A stretch of 64,000 nucleotides of DNA from Tethya wilhelma (Eukaryota; Porifera; Demospongiae; Tethyida; Tethyidae), in assembly GCA_964030475.1 (NCBI GenBank), contig CAXIPT010000002.1, forward strand, positions 330,138 to 394,137, written 5' to 3'. Below, in pieces: positions 10,941 through 22,166 of this stretch; the first letter of the stretch is position 1; the number at the start of each line of letters is the position of its first letter. The translations under genes were made by a program, and so were the position numbers. The notes under the pieces were generated by a model that did not search any database, was not told the DNA's origin, and worked only from the letters and a program-made list of their open reading frames with translations.

Positions 10941-11469
10941 GTTGGAGAGCCTGGTCTAGGACATCATTGTTCTTCTCATGGTTTTGTTGGGTACAATGCC
11001 TGCAATACACTCTTCATTGCTGCTGTCATGCTTTCTTTTGACCATTGACATCTTTTCTGGGGATACACTCTGCCATTTTAATCTGGATATAATTTGGAGG
11101 AAGATCGTTTCTAATTATAGCACTCCACACTCAGTATGTGCTCCACTGTACTTATACCTCTACTCCTAAGTCACAAAGGCACCTCACCAAAATGAGGTGA
11201 AGCTTATGCATATGAAGGCTGTTTAAGCGTAGCTAGTATGCAATTGTGAAGTCTAGAACAGGACTCAGGTGCGAAAGCTTGAAAGACAAGTGACAGGGTA
11301 GGAATTCGAAACATGAAATGTGACTTTATTTTGTAAATTTGTGTGTGTGACCTATATAGGGTGTGATAAAGATTTTGGAGTTCTCTATGTCTCTGGTTTT
11401 CTAATTCCTCCTCTTTTGAACCTGAAAGTGGAATGTTGACACTTGCTCTTTTTACCAATGATATCGATC
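10941..11469. other. No confident gene
   Basis: Two open frames (10978-11169 plus, 11204-11458 minus) carry no motif. The minus strand near 11460-11540 belongs to the interrupted YqaJ gene. Confidence 0.3.
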
Positions 11470-13116
11470 ATCCCGGTATATCCTATATCCTTTCAATATG
11501 CATATTCTTATTGGTCCTCACCACAAAGTCACACCAGTTTCTACCGTAAATTGCGAAATTTTTGTGTTAGTACGGTAAATTTTCATGTCGAATAATTTTC
11601 TTAGCATCGCTGCATTACGCAGCCCCACCCACTATTTTGCAATTTTTTGTGCGTTTAATTTTCGTACTCAGCAACAACTACGAAAATTAATCATCTACCA
11701 AATTTTCATGATTTACGGTATTTACACAGTAGAGTTGGCATTGAATTTGGAAGTAGAAGTCATGTTTGTGTTTGAGCTTGTATGTGTTATAGTCAGTCAT
11801 TTCCAAGCAGAATGAAGAGGAGCCACACGCTTCTGTTATACTTTGTTCCCGGACATTGTATGAATTTTTTATCTCAAGTATTCCTAGTGATTGAAAAGGA
11901 TCGTTGGGAATGTTCACAAGTCTGTCAGGGAATGCAGCGAGCCAAGGTGTGTCCAGAGAGATGAAAAGCCCACATGTTTGAACTTCTAAAACAGGATGCC
12001 CATTGGTGTGCTTTGCTTTCTTGTCTTGTTTGTCCTTCCATTTGAGCCCCATAGTTAGTAGCTTTGTTCCCTTTGAATTTGCTGTACAATAACTCTTCAA
12101 TTTTCTTAGCCTTTTTTTTTTGTTGTTTTTCTCAATTTTACCAATGCTGCCAACTTTTGATGCAATGATTCTTTCTCAGATAGAACTACCACTTTTGTGT
12201 AATAGAATCCCCTCGTTAGCTCTTCTAGGTACTCTGGAATAATATCACCAGTAATCTCAATCCCTTGATCGTGTCTGCTATTAGTATATGTTTTATAAGC
12301 TGCACTGGAGTTGTCACTTCAAGAGTATTTACTCTGTCATCCACTCTCTTTAGCTTTAGCTGTGGTTTTTCTCTTCCTGTTACATTTTGCTCTCTTAGCA
12401 CTATGTTCTGCTGTCATACAGGGTTAGGGTAGACAATGCCATTTGCTCCAGGCTTTGGGCCCCCCAGTCCTTTCCCATCATTCTGCTGTAGGCTGGCACC
12501 AATGCACCGGTACTCCCAGGAACTACTGTTTGACTAGTTTATCACTTTCAAATTTCGAGCATATGTGCATCCAGAACTCTGCTAAATTGGTTGTTTGATT
12601 GTCAATCAACTGGTTTGCCTTAGCTACAAGTCTGCTCAGAGCTACCTGTACATCACGTAGCATTTTTGGCAGTAGGAATGCAGCCACCTCGTCTTGCCTC
12701 CTCCTCAACAGTTCAGCCTAAAATACCTAAATGGACCAATTCCATAATGACTTGAAAACACAGAGGCATATAGCATCACAACTCATGCATTTCTTTGCCA
12801 GCTGAGCAATCACACTGGAATGAATGTATGCAGTTGAAGGCAACTTGTTTTCCACTGTTGTTTTATATGTAATCTGGTATGGGAGAAGTCCCTCTCTCTG
12901 TTTGTGGTTCCGTTTGTGCTTGACTCTGAATTTGTGCTGCGGGTGGTTCTTGAATTTGTGCTGATGGTTGTTGTGCTGGTGGTTGTTCTGCTTGAGCTGG
13001 TGCTGGGACACAGTTTGTCTCTGTGTTTTTACCAAACTCAGCTTACTATAGGCTGGAGACTTCCTCCTATAGTATGTATACCTAGTCTGGTTCTTTCTTG
13101 TCTTCTTGTTTCCCAT
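11470..13116 (-). pseudogene. YqaJ-type (lambda-exonuclease-like) PD-(D/E)XK nuclease gene, broken
   Basis: Starting at ATG 13116, the minus strand reads a basic N-terminus (MGNKKTRKNQTRY), a segment LRRRQDEVAAFLLPKML and DNQTTNLAEFWMHICSKF (12540-12710), then ATNYGAQMEGQTRQE, TCGLFISLDTPWLAAFPDRL (about 11910-11980) and LGILEIKNSYNVRE (about 11855-11890), followed by HDFYFQIQCQLYCVN. The PD and the E-x-K pair are the catalytic core of YqaJ/lambda-exonuclease enzymes, which resect double-stranded DNA ends for recombination. After the 175-bp MITE at 11544-11718 the protein resumes with NWCDFVVRTNKNMHIERI (11490-11541). At least two in-frame stops and several frameshifts precede the core, so this copy is dead. 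Such genes are multi-copy in some basal animals and probably came from mobile or viral sources; that origin is inference. Confidence 0.82.
11544..11718. mobile_element. CCGTAAAT-ended MITE inside the YqaJ gene
   Basis: 175 bp, with ends CCGTAAATTG... and the complement ...CATGATTTACGG, and TA on both sides (11542-11543, 11719-11720). The TA duplication and short inverted ends fit Tc1/mariner-type insertion. Removing the element and one TA makes the YqaJ reading frame continuous across the site, which fixes both the boundaries and the target. A partial relative in the opposite orientation is at 43068-43202, and a separate element with similar ends is at 53758-53962. Confidence 0.85.
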
Positions 13117-14302
13117 GGTAACAGGCTACTGTTTGTTCATGAATATGCTAATAAGCAAATGCTAGTTATTTTGGATAAGAAAGCAGATGGTTTTAACTCA
13201 ATTTTTGCAGAGCTTGCAAAAAATCTAACTGTATATTGATGACTAAAGTACTGCACGGTGGGCAGCATGAAGAGTTTTTACAAAAAGAAACAGCTGAATT
13301 GTCGAAGCGCTCTTTGGTAGCTGCATGGCAGGTGCCTGGGGTGCTTCAGCTGAACACTCTTTAGCTGCTCAGACAATTTGTAGCCTGAGTTGAAAGAAAG
13401 TCTCCCCTCGAGAACCAGTGTAGGTTTTTAATACCACAGCATTCAGGAGGTAACAACTACCTTGGTTGAAAAAAAACTGAGTCCCAATTTTTATTTGAGC
13501 CGTAGTTTTTGGCAGAAATGCTGTAAAACTCCAGAGATTCCATAATCTAAGAATGAACAGGTGATGACTGCGCTTTTTGAACAGTAGAAGTTGGTCCAAA
13601 AAGTTGTGTTGCTACAAAAGTCTAGATTTTCTAGGTCATGAATTATTCATATTCAAATACTAGACCATAACCTTAAATCCAGAGTCTTGACCAAATGACA
13701 GTCACATGGAACAATAGAGCAACGTATGTGCATGCACAAAAGGTCAAAGTCAACTTTGTATGATGCCACCACAGCTATGCCACCTGAAGTGATCCATGAA
13801 TCCTTCAAGCTGTTTTGTGAAAGTGGCTCATAATACCTTAATTGGTAGCATCATAGCATGGATGCCGGGAATACAAATAACTTGTATTATGTACAAGTCA
13901 AAGACTAAACTGAATATTCTGTTTATCTAGGTTCAGAATACCAGCACTACTAGTACACTAGTGCTTTCAAAAGAAAACTTGCGATTTAGTGATATATCCT
14001 GTATAAAATGATTACTCAGAAAGTGAGTCAGCTGTCCTTCTGTCATGTGCAAACATTCACTTTTAAGTCATAATACACAAACAAATGTGTGTGTTCAGTG
14101 AGTGTGGCTTAATGCTCACGTGGTGTTAAATGCAGGAATGATTCCATTGACCTTTGACCCGGGCACATTCCTGTACTCAACTGGCTCTACAGGTGTGCAG
14201 GAATGTTTCCACTATATTGCGCATGGTTTAATTCCACATGGCTTGCTCTTCAAAAAGACCTGGTGAAAGCGCGGGATAGTTCTACTTGTGTACATTTGAC
14301 TA
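13117..14302. other. No gene recognised
   Basis: Open frames at 12904-13239 (plus) and 13369-13599 (minus) have no motif. The former lies over the YqaJ start region and its Val/Leu-rich sequence is the complement of the Gln/His-rich stretch there. Nothing else is supported. Confidence 0.35.
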
Positions 14303-14470
14303 CCACAAGTGGGGCTTAAGAATCTGGGCAATACTTGCTACTTAAATTCTGTGCTACAGTGTCTCTTCAACATCCCAAGTATTCGAGATGTGATTATAAA
14401 CAATGGATCGGAACTCGAGCTATTGACAAAATCAGTGAAAAATAAGTACACAATGAATTGCAGAACATAG
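14303..14470 (+). pseudogene. Ubiquitin-specific protease (USP) Cys-box exon
   Basis: Reads [20 protein letters not shown] followed by [19 protein letters not shown]. GLxNLGNTCYxN is the catalytic cysteine box of USP-family deubiquitinases (the Cys is the nucleophile). A stop precedes the box, but an AG at 14308-14309 would serve as splice acceptor, so it reads as an internal exon. The same frame continues after stops at 14468-14470 and about 14530 with a Lys/Ser-rich stretch to about 14850. The His and Asp boxes are not found in the window. It is either a fragment of a broken gene or an exon of a gene whose other exons I cannot see. Confidence 0.6.
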
Positions 14471-15092
14471 TCAGAAGGTCCTCTGTCTTCTGTGTTCACT
14501 GGAAAGCTTGTACAGCGAGTACGTTAAGCCAGAAGCATAGCCCAGTGGCAGTCTTGTCTGATCTGTTCGCCCAACAATTCCTTTGTTGAAAGTATACACA
14601 AGCCTACAAATACAAAAGTAACACCTCAAAGACCATTTCATTCAACCAAAAATAAGTCAAAGAAATCTTGTGTAAAACTTGCCAAACAATCTCAGAAAGA
14701 AAAGGATACAATTTGCTCTCAACTGGCTGACAAGACTCTCTACATAAATAAGCAAGTACCCAAAACAAATAACACCCTTGAGGAAGACAAGAGTAAGCAA
14801 CAACACATTGATCTTATAACACATTATAGCAACAACACATTGATCTTACAATAATTGCTACTCTCTTATATTAGGGTGCTGCTGCAAATCAGTTGATATT
14901 GTAAAGCATGCAACTAGTCGTGGTGCTTGTGTTGACATTGATGATCTCAGGAACCACAGGTTTTTGTAAAATGCTATGTGTAAATATATTGTGATTATTT
15001 TAGCTTGGTATGCTGCTTGCATTCTTGAGATATTAGAGTGAATAAACATATACACACATATGCACACAGTAACCCTTATGCATACTAATTAC
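14471..15092 (+). other. Possible continuation of the USP gene, unsupported
   Basis: A Lys/Gln/Ser-rich open stretch (about 14533-14850) follows in the USP frame after two stops. It resembles an unstructured linker. No conserved USP box is visible. The right part has only short AT-rich open frames. Confidence 0.25.
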
Positions 15093-15715
15093 ACAAGTAA
15101 AAAAAAAAACATTGGAAATGTAATGAGACACCGGAATGGCTAAATCGTAAAAAGAACGCAAACAAGATGGAATGGCTGTTAGAGTGTGTGAAGAATTCTT
15201 CCTGTATGGGCTGCATTTAACAATCTCCTTATTGAGTCTCTCATTTTGCCCACAGGAAGAATTCCTTACACACTCTAACAGCCATTCCATCTTGTTTGCG
15301 TTCTTTTTACGATTTAGCCATTCCTGTTACATTTCCAATGTTTTTTTTAACTTGTTTGTTCTCATTTTTCCATATTTCTACACATTACATTTGAGTTGGT
15401 GCGTGTAGCTAGCTACTGAGCTAGTAGTCTGGCAAACCAGACTCACTGAGCCTGCTGAGCTGGTACTTGAAGTCACAAGTTGTGTAGCCTGCTTGATACT
15501 GAAGTGAAACACATCTCAGTCATTTGGAGTCAGGAGCTGTATCATAAGATTTACTTGTCTTTCTATATGATAATCAAAGTCCTGATTCATCTCTTAAGAA
15601 GAGCAATGTATCACGAAATAGTTCCAGGCAACTTCAGTGCATTTAATTCCAAATAACGCACACTTTTGTGTGTGGAAAGGGTCGTCAATTCGAATTTTCT
15701 AGAAGCTAATGAATT
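15093..15715. mobile_element. Foldback repeat family, copy 2
   Basis: 15093-15355 is a long inverted repeat with arms of about 110 bp (ACAAGT, poly-A, CATTGGAAATGTAA, ... AAACAAGATGGAATGGCTGT ... GAATTCTTCCTGT) that can form a long hairpin. It and the following sequence to about 15715 match copy 1 at 10318-10940, including CCAAATAACGCACACTT. The arms of this copy agree with each other better than those of copy 1, so it may be younger. Confidence 0.75.
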
Positions 15716-15897
15716 ATGCATGAGTGTAGAAATAATGGCGGCTATATGGAGGAGGCGCTTTTTGCCTTGTATCTAGCTACTCAATGAGAGGCGCTAAAAA
15801 CCGATGGCAAAAGCGACTGTACCAGAAGAAACCAAGTTCGTTCGTCCAAGAAACAGCTTCTAAAAGTGAATAGTGTCTGAGAAAAGTTGAGCCAAGA

Positions 15898-15942
15898 TAG
15901 AAGAAGGAAGAGGAAGAAGAAGAAGAAGAAGAAGAAGAAGTT
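15898..15942. repeat. (GAA)n microsatellite
   Basis: A run of GAAGAAG repeats with small interruptions. On the minus strand it produces a poly-Phe/Leu open frame with no coding meaning. Confidence 0.85.
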
Positions 15943-16125
15943 TGGCATGTTTGTGTTTGTTACTTTAGCGATGTTTTTAGGCCATGTTTTTGGGCTCATT
16001 AGAAAGAGAAAGAGCTAAATAGTAGCTTTAGAAGCCTTTTAGTGCTAAGCGCTCAGTTTTTGCAGAGTTATTAGCGTGTCAATATTTGTATTGCGCTAAT
16101 GGGCCATCCATGCCATTCCTGTGTA

Positions 16126-16187
16126 CCCAGTACTACCGTACTGGGAATTATTATTATTATTATTATTCCCAGTACGGTAGTACTGGG
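16126..16187. repeat. Nested palindrome able to form a cloverleaf, (TTA)n loop
   Basis: A 23-bp arm (16126-16148) and its perfect complement (16165-16187) surround a 16-base TAT/TTA loop. Inside each arm, CCCAGTAC and GTACTGGG are themselves inverted repeats around TACC/GGTA, so either strand can also fold into two small hairpins side by side. The arms are free of mismatches, suggesting recent origin or conversion. Confidence 0.85.
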
Positions 16188-16323
16188 AATACAGAAATTC
16201 GTTTTTTCGACTCCTGTTCAGGAAACCATAATTTTCTTCCTCTTGTTTTTAGAGCATTTGGGTTGCAGAAGAACAATTAGACTTGTGGAGGCAGTGGTAC
16301 ATGTCGAGTATTCGCTGCAGTTA

Positions 16324-16685
16324 CAGTGGCGGATTTAGGCATGTATCTATGAGTTCCATGGGTTCCATGGAACCACCCCCCATTCAGCTGAGACCTCACA
16401 TTATAAACAACTGTGCAGATTGAAAAATAGCAGCAAGGAAACCCCCCTTTCAACTCAAAAAAAAAAAAAAGAGCAACTCAAAATTTCACTGAATAGCAGT
16501 CTTTTGTGATTTTCTAGCCATTTTCTTCACAATTCTAGACTTGTTCTGGTAACTTTTAGCTATACGCACGCTAAAGGGGTGGGGCTCTAAAAACTGGAAG
16601 TGGGTGGGGCTAAGCTAAAATTTTCTTCATGCTTCGTGTGTATTAATTTAGAACCCTCCTCTACAAAATTCTAGATCTGCCACTG
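16324..16685. mobile_element. hAT-like MITE (CAGTGGCGGAT ends)
   Basis: The left end CAGTGGCGGATTTAG and the right end, complement of CAGTGGCAGATCTAG, form imperfect terminal repeats of the CAGNGGCGGATC type seen in many animal hAT elements. The 362-bp body has no transposase. I could not confirm an 8-bp target duplication; the flanks have diverged. Confidence 0.6.
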
Positions 16686-16930
16686 AGCTATCATGTGAAA
16701 CTTGGGTGGTAGGAATGGCCTCGGGATGATTACATTGAAGCCATGCAATGTTATATAATATATTATTACCGTCTTCATACCTCTTTGAAAGAGAGATTAA
16801 TCATCTTCACGATTACTTGACCTCTTTGAAACAAACTTATAAACACTTTGTAATACAACATTTTTCTCTAGTTCACAAAAAGCATTTGATGGAGCTATTT
16901 GACAGTCATTCAATTCTCCTGGATTTAGCA

Positions 16931-17656
16931 CTACACTTTCAATCTGAATCCAGACATAATATTAATTGGGGTCATCAAAATGGACCATGCAACCGCAACC
17001 AGAGAAGCAATTACATGAGTGGTAATTACCATTCCAGGATACTTTTTGCATGCTTTTGAATAGTGACTTTTCAGTGATTTAAACACGCCTATGTCCAGAG
17101 GTTGTAAAATGTGTGTCATGTGGGCCGGCAGGCCCGGGAAATCATTTTCTCTAGCTTCTATAGAGATAATATTATACGAAGCATGTCCATCAAGTAATAA
17201 CAGTACAGGTCTAGTTGGAGGTATCATATAATCATTGACTTGATGAAAAACTTGAGCCACTTATAAAGCAAATTCCCGTTCACCCAACCACTATCACTGC
17301 AATGAAAAGCAGTTCCAGCAACCTTCAGGTGGTCTGCAATTCGCTTTCTCGGATAGATCATGAAAGGAGGAAGAGTGTATCCCGAAGCTGAATCACAGAT
17401 AAGGATTGTATGTGTTTTACCTTTCTCCCCAGATGTCACTGACCACATGTTACATCTGCGTTATTACTCATCCGGGTTTGTGGATAACAGTGACACCAGT
17501 TTTATCCATATTAAAGATCTACATGGGTTTTGTCAGCTTTGCACAAACAGCAGCCAGCTTGGCAAAATAGGTTTGTCTCCTTATTTGGACTAGAAGCTCT
17601 TGAGTGAGAAAGTGCCTTAAAGTAAGTTTTGGGTGTTGGAACAAAAACCCATCATA
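16931..17656 (-). pseudogene. pogo/Tigger (DDE_1) transposase, broken
   Basis: Minus-strand order: WYDGFLFQHPKLTLRHF, FAKLAAVCAKL, an in-frame TAG, IFNMDKTGVTVIHKPG (first catalytic Asp, about 17475-17520), GEKGKTHTILICDSASGYTLPPFMIYP, SGWVNGNLLYKWL, then after a frameshift PVLLLLDGHASYNI (second Asp, about 17160-17200), HILQPLDIGVFKSLKSHYSK (third Asp) and a C-terminal INIMSGFRLKV. The catalytic Asp residues can still be read, but one TAG and at least two frameshifts inactivate it. The 5' part ends exactly at the hAT-like MITE (17660), which may have cut it off. Confidence 0.85.
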
Positions 17657-17659
17657 CCA

Positions 17660-17975
17660 CAGTGGCGTATCTAACATGGTGCTCAGGAACAAAAAAAAAT
17701 AAAAAGCAGTACTCAAGACAAGCACTGTTCAATAAATTTTGTTTGAAATCAATTTTAAAAAATAAACTGATAAGACTTTAAATTGTCTTTCAAGAGTGTT
17801 GTATGGACAGAAGGCCAAAAAAACTGCAGAACACAGTGCCATCTCCAGTGCGATTGCTATTGCTATTGCTTACGTGACCCAAAAGTGGGCATGGCTACCC
17901 CAAAATTTTCAAGTGCTCTGTGCCTAGCAGCATTGTATAAGCACTGTCTTGACTGAAATCCTGGATGCGCCACAG
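17660..17975. mobile_element. hAT-like MITE (CAGTGGCGTATC ends)
   Basis: Left end CAGTGGCGTATCTAA; right end GGATGCGCCACAG, the complement of CTGTGGCGCATCC. This imperfect repeat pair is of the same type as 16324-16685. It is about 316 bp with no transposase. It borders the 5' end of the pogo relic. Confidence 0.55.
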
Positions 17976-18764
17976 CGGTTTCTCCCTTGAAGGCTGGAAT
18001 AGAATTACGTCCCCAATACAGCAAGTTTGAACATTGCGATGAAAGAGTTAATCCCGATTGTGATGGCTGTCGCGTTGTGGGGCAGGCACTGGGAATTCTG
18101 GTGGGTTCATGGCCTTTTTTCATACACAGGAACGGCCTACTACTTGAAGTACAAGTATGAAGTCACAACCGACATGCACTTTGCTATGTCAGTTGTGGCT
18201 TCATACATGCACTTTAAGGTTGGTGTATTTTGAGTGGGCGGTACTTTTGCTATCGCTAATTTAATTAGTGAATCGTGAAGGGGTGTGTCCAAGATTTCTA
18301 TATCAAAATAAGTGTTCAGGAGGTGCTGGAGATCATTTTTGTGCAAAAACTAGCGACCGGAAGTTGTCTTCGAATAAGTGACTGGAAATTAGACCACATC
18401 AAAGCACTTAAAAGCATTCTTTGAAAACTGTGGACCACAGGAAACAACGAAAAATTACTCCTAAAATATTGTATGGGTGTGTTTTGTGCATGCAATAGGA
18501 TGGCTGTGTAGTGATATGCATGAAAATGTGCAGCAAGTTTGAAGGATGGCTAGCGGAGAGTGTGTGCTAGCTGTGACTTCAAAGCTTGGTGGGCGTATCC
18601 AACCAAGCGTGTGTTGAGTGTGTTGACTTTTGACCTCTGACCTTTGACCCCACTGCCACCTAGGTGAGCTCAAAGTGAGTCTGTACAGGAAAAGTTGAAT
18701 TTGACAGGGCTGTATAAAGATACACGTCTACTGTTAAGAAAGCCCAAACTCTAGAAAAAAATTA
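17976..18764. other. No gene; imperfect 77-base hairpin at 18143-18219
   Basis: The hairpin has arms of about 34 bases with a few mismatches and G-U pairs and a loop of about 8 bases. No protein motif is recognised in this interval. A minus-strand open frame across the hairpin is a by-product. Confidence 0.4.
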
Positions 18765-19434
18765 AGGATTTATCAGAACATTCGTACTCAAATTGTGATA
18801 AACACTTGGGGTGTGTAAAACCTCCACTTATCAACATACCCTTAGATCGTATTGTTCTGGATGAGCTTCACTTACTTCTGAGGATTATGGATGTTTTAAT
18901 TAGGAATTTAGTCGGGTCAGAGATTTTACTTCTATCAAGTTAGCAGGGCACCAACGCAAGTTTGTCACCCCCCACATGTATGTATAACAATTTAAATTTG
19001 ACATTAATTTTGACATGCATGGTGTACAACTTTATGTCAATAATTCCTAATAGGCATTGTATGGTTTATCACGTGCCTAGTATGTTGGAAGAATACGGTA
19101 GCTTAAAACAGTTTTCTGGACAAGGTGTGTATGCACATATAATACCATTTTAATATCTTATTTAATTTGCAGAAGTTGAAAAAACAATGACGTCTTCAAA
19201 CGAAACTATTTCTCTAGCAACAAACATGATGGTGCTGGAGAAATTATAAGAACTGAGTTTTTCCTAGAGCAACTTAGGAAAGGAACGTGGGACCATCCCT
19301 CTTGTGCACACCAAAAATGGGACTACACGAAACATAATACAGATTATTGGGATGGTGGAGGAATTCAGCATGTTCGAAAACGCTCCAGACTAGGAGAATG
19401 TGCTGATAATGATAATTTGCCGGAGGAGCTATAG
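18765..19434 (+). pseudogene. Two-exon gene fragment of an uncharacterised animal family
   Basis: Exon 1 reads [38 protein letters not shown], a stop at about 18943, then (19040-19117) HCMVYHVPSMLEEYGSLKQF ending SGQ. A GTGTGT donor at 19118 and TTTGCAG acceptor at about 19173 bound a short intron. Exon 2 continues with NNDVFKRNYFSSNKHDGAGE, FFLEQLRKGTWDHPSC and ends at a TAG (19432-19434). The order LHLLLR - HVP-ML - GSLK-FSGQG - EK-ND - AAGE is one I recall in uncharacterised sponge/coral proteins. No function is known to me. A frameshift at an A run in exon 2 and the stop in exon 1 suggest decay. Confidence 0.55.
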
Positions 19435-22166
19435 AGCAAAATAATTATCGACATGCCATCAACCATGACAACCAACCAGCTTTTTTTAAAAGCTACCAGA
19501 TTGACAAAATATTTACCTTGGGCTGACTGTATCCTTCATCTTTTCATGCATGCATGCATGTTGATACAGCACATATGCATACAATACTTTATATACAACT
19601 TCTTTTTTTTAATTCTATAGCTGAAGTCGATCTACACTTGTGTCGGGGAATCTTAGCTTCTACTTGTAAACAATAGTTAAGTCACTGCATACATGTAACT
19701 GTTGATTCAGAATTCCATTTCAGCCACAGACGTATTATGCAAGTGCTGTTTACTTTCAGCCTTTCAGATGGTTAACACTCCAAACCACAGTCAACCCTTT
19801 GGTCTATATATATAGTCACCCATATGGCCAATAAAGCTGATACTACCTGATACCCATACAGCTATAGATACTACAAAGATTACCATGATAAATCAATAGA
19901 TGTTGACATACTGAGATCGTATCACATGCATATCTGAATGACTATATTGTTGTACGTAATATTAGGCATTGACGCCTTTGAGTTATCGTATTTTGGCAGA
20001 GACTCTAGTCTAAGAGCTGGTTGTGACATGTACACTCACTGCGTGTTGTTGTGCTGCATGAATCTCTCAGTTGCTCAGTAATACTGTATTGACCACTGTG
20101 GATTATCGGTAAGTTTATAACAGCTATATATAGAGATAATAATAAAAAGTATTGCACATCTTTGTCTGAATCCCCTCGGTCAGACAAAACCAAGTTTTAC
20201 AATTATATTCATAATTATTATGCAGTTGATCATAAAAATTTTTGTAAAAGAATTTCAATGGCCAATATACTGTCACCAAACCTGTATACTACAAGACTTT
20301 GTGTCAGAAGAGGTGGAGTCACCAGAATTGAAAATACAAGATTAGGGACAATAACTGACTATTGACCACATATTGTACTGAAGCCATGGATGATTTGTGG
20401 AAATGAGTGGCTGATGAAATAGTGTCATGTCACTATGCCCTCCCAGATTCTTTCAGTTGGATACCTGAATGACAAATTTGCATTTTCATTCATTTGTGCA
20501 AACCATACAGTCTGTCATGTCACTATACCATTATTTATAATCATAAATTATTCACTCCAGGCATGGATAATAACTAGTTGTACACTGAGTGCAGTTATAA
20601 TTGCCTCGCCACGCGACGTTTAGTTAGAACGAAAGAAATGGACTACCATGAATACCTGATCAGCTAACTCCATGTATATATTAAACTCTCACCTCTTAGT
20701 CTTGTACAGTTAGTAAGGTACCACAATGATGTCTCTGCAGTCTATGCCGGCTCATAACACACATGATTCTACATATATACGTAGCACGAGATCTTGAGCT
20801 GTGCGCGCGCACGTGTTTCGTAAGGATCATCAGCCTGTTTTCATCCGGTGTTGATGACGTGTAATTGTATTTTACTTCCACAATTTTTGGCCCTGCAAGA
20901 TTACACTGCCTCGCGCTAAGGCGCTCGGCAATTACGTTAATGTTGATTAAGTCGTAAGTGACTTCGCAATAACAATTCTTGAATGTTTTATATATTATAT
21001 TTTAAACTAAAGTTACACAAATAATTTCAGAAAAAATCCTTGGTTTTACACTTTTATCAGAATTATAAACCACACTAGACCATTTTAATTTTACTCTCTA
21101 CTCTAATAGGAAACTCTACACTACATCCATCTCCAAGCTTATCATAAACTAAATACTAATCATCACTGAAGTAAGTTTTGTCAAAATCTTGAATCATAAA
21201 ACAGTCCTTGTCCCCTTGGTGAAGTGCTACCTTTACCATTAAATAAGTATCTAAATACATTTGGTCTAAACTCTACTTCAAATCTATTTTTTGCATTCAA
21301 CCCTGCCTTCAAACTGGCACAAACAGCTGCCTTAAAGTGGCTTGTAGCATCAGAAATTAAGCGAAGGCTAGGAGATGGTGACTGGAACGACCATGCAGCA
21401 GAATCAAGGAGGCTTAATCATTACTTACTTTACATCTTCTCAACGCTATGACTCTTTCCACCAAGAGACAGTCTTGTGGCAGCTTGTCATCACTGCAACT
21501 AAGATGCCTCTCACTTGTCACTGCTGAGACTCCGATAGTGGCAAAAACGTCAGCTGAGCTATACGGTTATTTAATGTTTTGTAGTACCCAGGAACAAACC
21601 TGCCAGTTGCAGCACTCCTTCTACTGCTCGTGAGATGAGAGCTCATTGTTCTTCGTTGTCTTTGATGTTTTTAAAAGCGGTTTGACAATTATTAGTGAAA
21701 AATTATGCGATGGCATAAAAATTGCACGAACAAATACGTTCAGTCACGCCCATAAGTAGGCGGAGACCACATTATTCCGTTTATCTGGTACATATACTCA
21801 TTACACCGAAAGTCCTTTCATGTCCAGCTTTGTATGGAGCATTTCTGGCAATATGGGCAAGAAGCAGTGAATACTTGAGATTGAATAATTATTCTGATAC
21901 ATCTTCTGGTAGACTGGAAACTCTCATGCTCATGTCGGCTGATGGGCTCACTACTGTTGTTGTCCTTGTGGTAAGTTAATGTCAATGCATTTCTACTCTT
22001 AATATTGATTTGTGCCTTTATAGAAGTTTTCTATTGCAGAGAGACAAATAACTGAATATGACATTGTGGTTTGTTGAAAGTAAAAGTGAATGCATGCAAG
22101 AAGTATAAATTACATTTGAGAACACTTGACTTCAATCAATACTCCAATTATGTCATCCTACACTAC
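19435..22166. other. 2.7 kb without a recognised gene
   Basis: Several 60-85-codon frames occur (for example 20162-20365, 21224-21451, 21722-21979), none with a motif or neighbours that support it. CATGCATG runs occur near 19545. I see no terminal repeats. Confidence 0.4.

Noticed and set aside
12904..13239. Plus-strand frame rich in Val and Leu (possible membrane protein)
   Set aside because: It is the complement of the basic, Gln/His-rich start of the YqaJ gene, and the other strand has recognisable family motifs.
15781..15999. Minus-strand frame with a poly-Phe stretch resembling a membrane segment
   Set aside because: It is produced by the GAA microsatellite.
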